From Strigops habroptila (taxonomy: Eukaryota > Chordata > Aves > Psittaciformes > Psittacidae): 64,000 nt of DNA. The position numbers and the translations under genes are program-made. The DNA is taken from the NCBI RefSeq assembly GCF_004027225.2, contig NC_044288.2:3130719-3194718 (forward strand), given 5' to 3'. Under the pieces are notes generated by a model. The model had not been told where the DNA came from and made no database searches. It was given only the letters and a program-made list of their open reading frames with translations. Each line of letters opens with the position of its first letter. The stretch's first letter is position 1. Positions 36,101 through 45,100 of this stretch are shown piece after piece.

Positions 36101-39100
36101 GGGCTTGGAGCAACCTGCTCTAGTGGAAGGTGTCCCTGCCCGTGGCAGGGGGTTGGAACTGGATGAGCTTTAAGGGGCATCTGCTGTGCTGGGTGGGCAA
36201 GATGGGCAGAGACAATGGAGAGAGGCTGAAGCTTCTCTAATCTCCCTGCTCAGCTACAGTGGTCTCAGGCCAAAGGGCCAGAGCTCTCACTTGCTTTCCA
36301 AGGCCCTTAGCACAGGATTTGGGTGTGATCTGTGCTGCTCCAGCCCCTTGGCTGCTGTTCCTGGCTGGTCCAGCCAAGCAGAGGCATCAAAGGGGACAGC
36401 GAGGGGCTGCGTGGGCATCATATCCTGCCCATCTTGCTCAGCCTTGTGGTAGCTGTGGGACCAAAAGGGTCCTTTGGGATCAAGTGGGGGATGTTCTTCT
36501 CGTCTAAGCTCAATGCAGTGACCATGTCACCTCCAGAGGTGCTGACATCCAAATCCTTTGGATCTGGCACTTATTTTGGGTCATTTAGAGCACTGGAGGG
36601 ATGTTTATTGAAATTTGACTGTCTGTTTTATGGTCTATGGAGAACGCTTTGCACCAGGGCTTGCTTTTACAGCAGATCTGTGACCTTTCTGGATGTTGGA
36701 GGACTGGAAATAGAGCGAGTGATTGGGGACTGGATGATGCCAGAGCCGGATCCTGGCCCAGGCTGCCTCTGTGGCTGGCATGGGCTGAGCCACTGGGATG
36801 CGACTCCCTTTCTGGGAGGAACAGAGCCACAGGGAGCAGGTCCGTTCCTGCAGGACAGTTCTGAGCATGGCCTGGTGGAGAGCCAGCACCTCGCAGGGCA
36901 ATTTAAACCTTCCCACTCCTTTTTGCCTCCCATGGACTTAGACATTGCCAAAGGTGATGCAACCCCCAGGTCCAGCTGGCGTCTCGGGCTCCAGTGCCTC
37001 CAGCAGCTTTGCCTTGACTGGTTTAATTTCCCTAATGAAGCCTGGCCGGGGCAAGCAGTGCCGAGCTGGTTAGTGACCCCCTGCCAAGAGCCATTAACTG
37101 GGAAGCTGTAATTGCGGGGATGGAGCTGCTGTCCCTTGGCTTGAGCTGGGGGTGGCATGGGGCAGGGGGCACTGGGACCAGGATAAGCATCACACTGGGG
37201 TCTCCTCATGCTGGGGTTTCCTCCCTGCCCCAAGGAGTCTCTGCCCGCCTGGTCCAGCTTTGCATTGGGCACCCAGAGAGGGCTACACAGAGGACCTGGG
37301 AATCCTGCGAGCGTGTCCCCCTATCCCAACCATGGTCAAGGGTGTGGATGTGGCTTGTGTCGCTTCCAGTTCTACGCAGGCATGAAGTTCATGGAAAACT
37401 CTCTCTTGGGGCTTGCAATCCTGCAATGGAGGCTCTAGCACCACGCAGCGGGGTCAGGACAGTCCTTGACACAATGTCCTAAGGAACAAGGGATGGGACA
37501 AGAGGAAACAGCCTCAAGCTGCACCAGGGGAGGTTTAGATGGAGATGAGGAACAATTCCTTCCCCAGAGGGTGCTCAGGCATTGGAACAGGCTGCCCAGG
37601 GCAGTGCTGGAGTCACCGTCCCTGCAAGTGTTCACACACCGTGTAGCCGAGGCCTCAGTGCCATGGGTTAGTGGTGGCCTTGGCAGTGCTGGGGAAGGGT
37701 TGGACTTGATGAGCTTAAAGGTGTTTTCCAGCCTGGTTGGTTCTCTGATTGTGTGGCCCCATCCTGGGGACCAGGGGCAGCAAGGGATGTATCCAGCACA
37801 CGCAGGGGCCCTGCTGGCGGGCTCCCTCCAGCCTCCCTCTGACCTGGAGCCTGCTGGATCTGGGATAAAGTCTGGATGGAGTTTCTCTTTTGGGACAAAT
37901 CCAGCCAGCTGCGCCTTTGATGCGATGAGGGCTGTGAGAGATGGGAAGGCAGCCGCGGGCCAGGAGGTGGGAGCTGCTGTCCTGTGTGATTTGTGATTTC
38001 CTGGGCTGGCAAAAGCACTGTTCCTCTTCCCTTCATCCCATGGTGCAAGGGGGGAGCAGCCCCCTCCTTGCAGGGGGGAGGCAGGGGCTGTGTGGGGCTG
38101 GGGGCATGTGGAGCATTAGCGATCTAAGCAGCAGTAAATCCAAATAAACACCGACTGTTCCCAAGATTTATTGCATGAGCCTGACCTAATACCATCAGGG
38201 CTGCAGCTGGGGCAGCCTGGCTGGGAGGAGGATTACGTCAGTACCTTGGGAGCGGAGCGACATGGGGGCTTGTTTTGGGAACAGCCGTGTCCCAAACACC
38301 CCCATTCTGGCACTGGAAACACCTGGAGATGTCTCACAAGGCTTTATCAATAAAGCTTTGTGAAGCTGGATGGGCTGGGGCTGTGCTTGCTGCAGTCAGG
38401 GGGTGCCCCATGCCTGGTCCTGGTTGTGTGGTTATTTAGGGGTAGGATGAAGGATGCTGGAGGGGAGCAAAGGGTTGCGCAGCATCCATTGCTGCTTGCC
38501 ACAGTTTTGTATCACCAGCTCCCCCTGCACGCAGGAGCAGCTCAGGAGCAGCCTCCAGAGACTTGCAGACAAACAAGCAAGAGGGAACTCTCTGCCACCC
38601 CACATTAGGTCCCATTTCACCTCTCCTGAGCAGCAGGAACAATGCAGCTTCATGAATGTATGCTGAGGCGCTGGCACAGGGTGCCCAGAGAAGCTGTGGC
38701 TGCCCCATCCCTGGCAGTGTTCAAGGCCAGGTTGGACACAGGGGCTTGGAGCAACCTGCTCTAGTGGAAGGTGTCCCTGCCCGTGGCACGGGGTTGGAGC
38801 TAGATGAGCTTTAAGCTCCCTTCAACCCAATCCACTTTGTGATTCTGTGATTCTATATTGCAGTGCAACAGCAGCGTGATGCCTGGTCACGCAGGAGCTC
38901 TTTGTACCTGCACTGAGCTGGCCAGGCAGCAGCTGGAGCTGCCATAGTCCCACTTGGGTATAAACTCCACTGATTGCTGCCGATCCTCTGGAATCCACTT
39001 AGGACAAAACCTGGCTGAGAATATCTCTGCTGTGCTGCAGGCTGGCGTGTGAGGGGCAGGCGTGGGAGAGACGTCTCTCACATCAGGGGAGTTGTCTCCA

Positions 39101-42100
39101 TAGAGCCAGTTTTGGCCCTGCGAGGTGTTTTATTGCTGTGAAGTTGTTCCTGCTGCAGTCAGCACCCCCGGGAGATGGATCCCGGTGGGGCTGGGGTATG
39201 GATCCTGCTCCCTCAGCTTGGAGGGTGTGATGGTGTTCACACAGCGGAGGGGGTGCAGCTCTGGGGTTGACCCAGAGGAAAGGCTCCCAGCTCCAAACAT
39301 CTGCATCCCGTCAGGGAGCCACATGCTGCAGGTTGGAGCATGGAGCCTTCTCAGCCTGGAGAAGAGAAGGCTCCTGAAGGGGAGACCTTAGAGCAGCTCC
39401 AGTGCCTAAAGGGGCTACAAGAAACCTGGAGACGGGGTTTGGATGACACAGTGGTACATCTGCAGCACTCCAGTGAGTCTACAGGCAGGGTCTGGCCACC
39501 AGACATCTCCTTGGCTTGGGCACCAGGGCTATAATCACCTCACAGCGGCTGGGAAGCATCTTTTCACCCCAGAGCATCTTGCTCCACCTGAGGGTTTTCT
39601 CTCCCTTGTGAGCTGATGGGCTCCCGGAGGAGAGGTGTGGGGACACAATGCGAGTTAAGTGCCAATTTTCTATGTCGTGGGACTTTCTGGCTTTTCAAGA
39701 TTGCTTTTTGTTCCAATCTGGAATGAAAACAAAGAAACTCCAACCTTCTGTCAAGAGGTAAAACGCTCCAATAGGTAAAGGGGACCCTTCAACCCCTTGA
39801 TTTTAAATTTAAGCACTAACCTGCCTTGTTACATGTTGGAACATCTGATGCTATCTTGCAGATCAAAGACTCCTTGTTTGGCTTGTAATGAAGTGTCAAA
39901 CTGTTTCTTTGCAACACAACCAGGAGGCACTTTGATCTGCAAAACAAGATGTTTAAGAGCCCTACTAGCAAGGGCTCTTCAAGTTTTAGCAGCTCTGTAA
40001 AGCAGTGGAATACGTGAAGTCTGATATTGTTTCATATGGAGACTTTCTAAGCTGTGGCAGTTGATAAGTGTGTGTTACAGTCACATCTGTGCCAGGAATC
40101 ACACAAAAACCATCTAAACCCAACAACAGTGAGCTGGAGAAACTGATCATTCTCCCAACAGTTTCCAAAAACAGTTGTTGGGCTTTTCCTCTCCCTTTTC
40201 CAGAGGGCTTGTTTCCATGGGAAATGTTATGGGAGTCAATGAGAGCTCTCCACAGTGTCAGCTTGTCTGGAAGATTTGTAGCGGTGAATTGTTTCGGTGA
40301 CAAATGCACATAATTTGGGTGGTTCAGCTGCCTGTGCTCTTGCTCCTGTGGCCTGGCTCTTCCCTGGCCTGTTGAATCCATGCATTGTCCCATGAGGGCT
40401 GTCTGGGGGTGTCTGTGCAAGCAGTGGTGGGGCTGGATCTGCTCATGTGTGTCCCCACTTGGCTGCAGGCTCAGCGCTGGCGCAACGAGAACTATGAGAG
40501 GCCCGTGGACCTGGAGGGCTCCGGGGACGATGACCCCTTTGGGGATGATGAACTGGATGACGTCTATTCGGGCTCGGGCTCAGGGTGTAAGTAGCTGTGG
40601 GGTTCCTGGGGAAGGGTCCTTGGAGGGACTGGAGAAGGGCTTGCCATGGGATTTGAGGGAGGTATTGCCCTTATCCACCTCTGGAGCTGCCCTCCTGCCC
40701 TTTCCTAGGCAAAAGCAAAAGAAACTGTCCCAAAGCTGGGCTTAGGTGACTCTATTTCCCATTTCAGTCTCTGGCTCTATGGGGCAGGATTAGTCCTTCT
40801 CCAGCACAATGGTGCATGCCATGTTATAGAGGTTTCATTGACCCCAGAGAGGGGCTTTGGCTGACGCATGGGAATTTCATGGAATCACAGAATCACAGAG
40901 TGGTTTGGGTTGGAAAGGGCCTTAAGATCATCTAGTTCCAACCCCCTGCCATGGGCAGGGACACCTTCCACTAGAGCAGGTTGCTCCAAGCCCCTGTGTC
41001 CAACCTGGCCTTGAACACTGCCAGGGATGAGGCATTTACCATTTCTTTGGACACCCTGTGCCAGCGCGTCAACACCCTCAGAGGGAAGAGCTTCTGCCTT
41101 ATATTTAACCTGAACTTCCCCTGTTTCAGTTTAAACCCATCACCTCTTGTCCTATTGCTAGAATCCCTGATGAAGAGTCCCTCTCCAGCATCTTTGTAGC
41201 CTCCTTCAGACACTGGAAGGCTGCTGATTTGCTTGGTTTCTGCTGAGCCTGGAACCAATCCCTGCTCTCATTGCTGGGGATGAGGCCAGGTACATTTCAG
41301 CCCTTGGAAATGTTTGACCCTTCATTCTTCTCTCCCTCTTTCAGATTTCGAGCGGGAGTCGGGGCTCGAGACCGCCGTGAGCCTCACCACGGACACGTCC
41401 ATTGCGCTGCCCACCACGGCGGCCGTACTGCCCATCACCGCAGTGCAGCCTGTGGCTACCCCCTTTGAACCCTTCCCTGCTGAGGACACCACCCGCAAGC
41501 AGACAACCAGCGTCCTGTATATCCCCAGGGTGACAGAGGCACCAGTGATCCCCAGTCGGAAAGCAAGCACCACCAGTACCACTGCCAGCGACCCCCCTAC
41601 CACCACGACCACCACCACGACAACCGCAGCCAGCACAACCACCACCACCACCACTGCGGCCACCACCACCACCAGCACCACCATAGCCACTGCCAAGCCC
41701 ACCACCATCCGGAGGTTCCTGCCCCCCTTTGTCACCAAGGCAGCCACCACCCGGGCCACCACCCTGGAGACACCCACCACATCCAGCCTCGAAACCAGCA
41801 CCCCAACAGAGGTGGCCACGACACGGCTTGTCGCCACCAGCACGGCCAAGCCCAGGTCACTGCCAAAACCAACCACCTCCAGGACTGCAGACCCCACAGA
41901 AAAAAGCACTGCCTTGCCATCCGGTCCTGCCACGCTGCCACCCACAGAAGCCCCCCAGGTAGGAGGCAGGAGCCCTTCTCACCTGCTAAAGGGCTCGTGG
42001 GCCATGTTGGAAGCCAAGCAATGGTGATGGGAAGCCTCTGGGGTTGATCCGTCCTTAGCCTGGTGCTCAGAGGGAGGTCAAGCCAGGCTGGGCTCTTCCC

Positions 42101-45100
42101 AGCACTGCAGATTGGAACATCTGGGGAGCTGGAGCTGGGACATTAAAGGGTGGGGGATTTAGCACAGGCAGAGCATGGTGATGAGGCTGGCATAGAGATG
42201 ATGAGGGGCACACAGCATATGTCATGCATTCCTCGTGCTCCCAGCTTTGCCTTGCCCAGCAGCTTCCCCAGGCAGGAGGGGAGCAGGGCTGGGGGTGCCA
42301 CCACCCCCTGGGGAAAGAGCAGCTTTTCTCTGGGTTTGGTGCTTGGGCTCATTGCACCATTTCCCACCTTGCAGCCTGTCACTGGGAGGCCCAAATGCTC
42401 CACAATTCCAGCTTGATGAAGCGTTTCCAGCCCACTGGGTGTCCTGAGCAGGGGGTTTAATGTGCTGATCCATCTCTCGTTCAGAAGCCCTCAGGGGCCC
42501 TTTCAAAACTGCTTTGACTGAAAGGTGGAGTGATTTGTCCAAACTAGTCCCTCTTTTCTGTATGCAGATGTATGTACAGTGCTCAGGGCTCTTGCTGACC
42601 TTCAATTAATCCCTGTCACAAAACCGCCTGTTTGTGGGAAGCGCCGAGCCATGTGTCCATGCCAGGGGCAGTGTGATATGGAGAGGGCTCCTACTCACCC
42701 ACCCCAGCTGCAGCCCATTGAGCTTTGTAACATCCCAAGGCAGATGTGGAGGGAGCTGTTTGCTCCATGAAGGAGGGATCTCGGGGAGGTTTTGCTCAGG
42801 GATGCTCGGTGTGGTCCAGCGCAGCATGTGGACACGCAGCAGGTCAGGCTGCTGGGACAAGGGGGAACACGAAGGGGGATTTGGCCCTGAGCTGCAGGTG
42901 TGGGGATGTGCAGGAGGCAATGAATAGGTCACGGTTGGGCTGGAGCAGCTCTGCTCTGAGAGAGCTGGGCTGGTTCAGCCTGGAGAAGAGAAGGCTCCTT
43001 AAGGGGAGACCTTAGAGCAGCTCCAGTGCCTAAAGGGGCTCCAGGAAACCTAGAGAGGGGCTTTGGACAAGGGCCTGTAGGGACAGGACAAGGGGAATGG
43101 TTTTAACCTGCCAGAGGGGAGATTGAGATGAGCTCTGAGGCAGTTCTTCCCTGTGAGGGTGCTGAGGCGCTGGCACAGGGTGCCCAGAGAAGCTGTGGCT
43201 GCCCCATCCCTGGCAGTGTTCAAGGCCAGGTTGGACACAGGGGCTTGGAGCAACCTGCTCTAGTGGAAGGTGTCCCTGCCCGTGGCAGGGGTTGGAGCTG
43301 GATGAGCTTTAAGCTCCCTTCCAACACAAACCAGGCTCTGATTCTGCGATCTATGATCTGCCTGGCCCATGTTTGCTATCCAGACAGGGATCACCTACTT
43401 GCCAAGGGGGCTTGGTCAGGGACCAGCTGGGCTGGATCCATGTCCTGGGCGAGAAGGACCCATCTTTCCACTTGAACCCTGTGCCACAGGGCTGAAACCA
43501 TAAGAGCAGGTTGAAGGGAGGTAAAGGAGAGGCAAGGGACCCCTCTGGGGCTCATCTGATGGCATCAATCTTTACGCCTGCTGTGTTGCTGTAGCACAAA
43601 GAGTTGCATCTCTTCATGCCCAGCAAAGAGGCATCTGTGAGATGTTTCACCCATCCATCCATCTACACTGGGGACAGAGAGCCCAAATGAGGGTCTGGGA
43701 TGTGGGGCTCTCTTCAGGGGGAGCTACAGGGAACAGGTGAGAGTTTGTGCATCTCGGTGTACCTGAGAATGAGACATATAAGAATATAAGCTCAGCCACA
43801 GTGGCCTCAGCCTTTTGTTGACCATCAAGATGTGGGGTTGTGTTACTTGCTGCAATATAATCATCCACGTCAGTGACACAGGGAAGGGACACCCCAACGA
43901 TACCCCCATGTTCCCTGCTGAGAGGGCCACCCTGTCATCAGTACTGTGATGTCCTTCCTCTGGACACATCAGAGCTGCTGAAGGCAGGAACCACTCTTTG
44001 GTCCTTGTCCCCTGCTTCATCTTGTCCTTTCTCCCAGATGGAGCCAGGGGAGGTGACGACAGTCCTCGACAACGAGCTGGAGGTCCCGATCAGCAGCGGC
44101 CCCAGCGGGGACTTTGAGATCCGGGAGGAGGAAGAGACCACTCGTCCCGAGCTTGGCAACGAGGTGATGGCTGTGGTGACACCCCCATCAGGACCCGGGC
44201 TGGGCAAGAAAGCGGAGCCGGGGCTGATCGACAACACGATAGACTCTGGCAACTCAGCCGCTCAGCTCCCCCAGAAGAACATCCTGGAGAGGAAAGAAGT
44301 GTTGATAGGTGAGAGCTTGTGGGGGCTTGTGGGGAAGAGCTGGTGTCTTTGGGGGTAGGACAGAGAGCTGGGGTGGCCATGCCCCAAGAGAGGGGCTGGG
44401 CTTTGGAAGGACAATAGGGTAGTGTCAAGCCTGGGATAGCCCACAGAAGGCACCCCAGGGCCTCTGTTGGGGGGTTCCCAAGGATCTTCATGTGTTTGCG
44501 AGGAGAGTGCAGAGCTGTGCACAGTTTGCTTTTGCTAAGATGGCTTTCCAGGGAAAACATAGGATGTTAGTGGAAGGATTGCTCTCTACAACTACCTGAC
44601 AGGAGGATGGAGCCAGGAGGTGACAAGTGTTCACACACCGTGTAGCCGAGGCTCTCAGTGCCATGGGTTAGTGGTGGCCTTGGCAGTGCTGGGTAACGGT
44701 TGGACTTGAGGAGTTTAAAGGTCTTTTCCAACCTGGTTGATTCTATGATTCTGTGATTCTTTGTGTTACGGTGCTGGCTGAAAACCAGCACTAGGCCACC
44801 TCTGACTTCAGGAGAGGAGGGAGGTGGCCACTAGTACCAGATAGAGGGACATCAGTGATGGGGCAGAAGTGTCAGTGTCCCATTACCAGCTCAAGAGAGC
44901 TGGAGGCAATGGCACAACTAAGAAGCTATTGTTCTGGTGGTCTTCAGCGGAGCATGGCAGATGCTGGGATGCTCCCAAATGAGCAGCTCTTTGGGGGGCT
45001 TTCTGCACCCTCCTTGCACAAGGGACTTCTCTCTGTGCCTGGGCTGCCTCGGGCCAGTCCACCACCTTCAGGTCCTACCCATCCTTCAGCATTGCTGCAC

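Noticed and set aside
35751..36113. Recurring frame starting [21 protein letters not shown], seen at many places
   Set aside because: It is the antisense translation of the common CR1 3' tail and appears wherever that repeat lies; it is not a gene family.
41322..41945. 207-codon antisense frame opposite SDC3 exon 3
   Set aside because: It is the complement of the ACC/ACN threonine tract and so reads as poly-valine/glycine; no independent coding signal.
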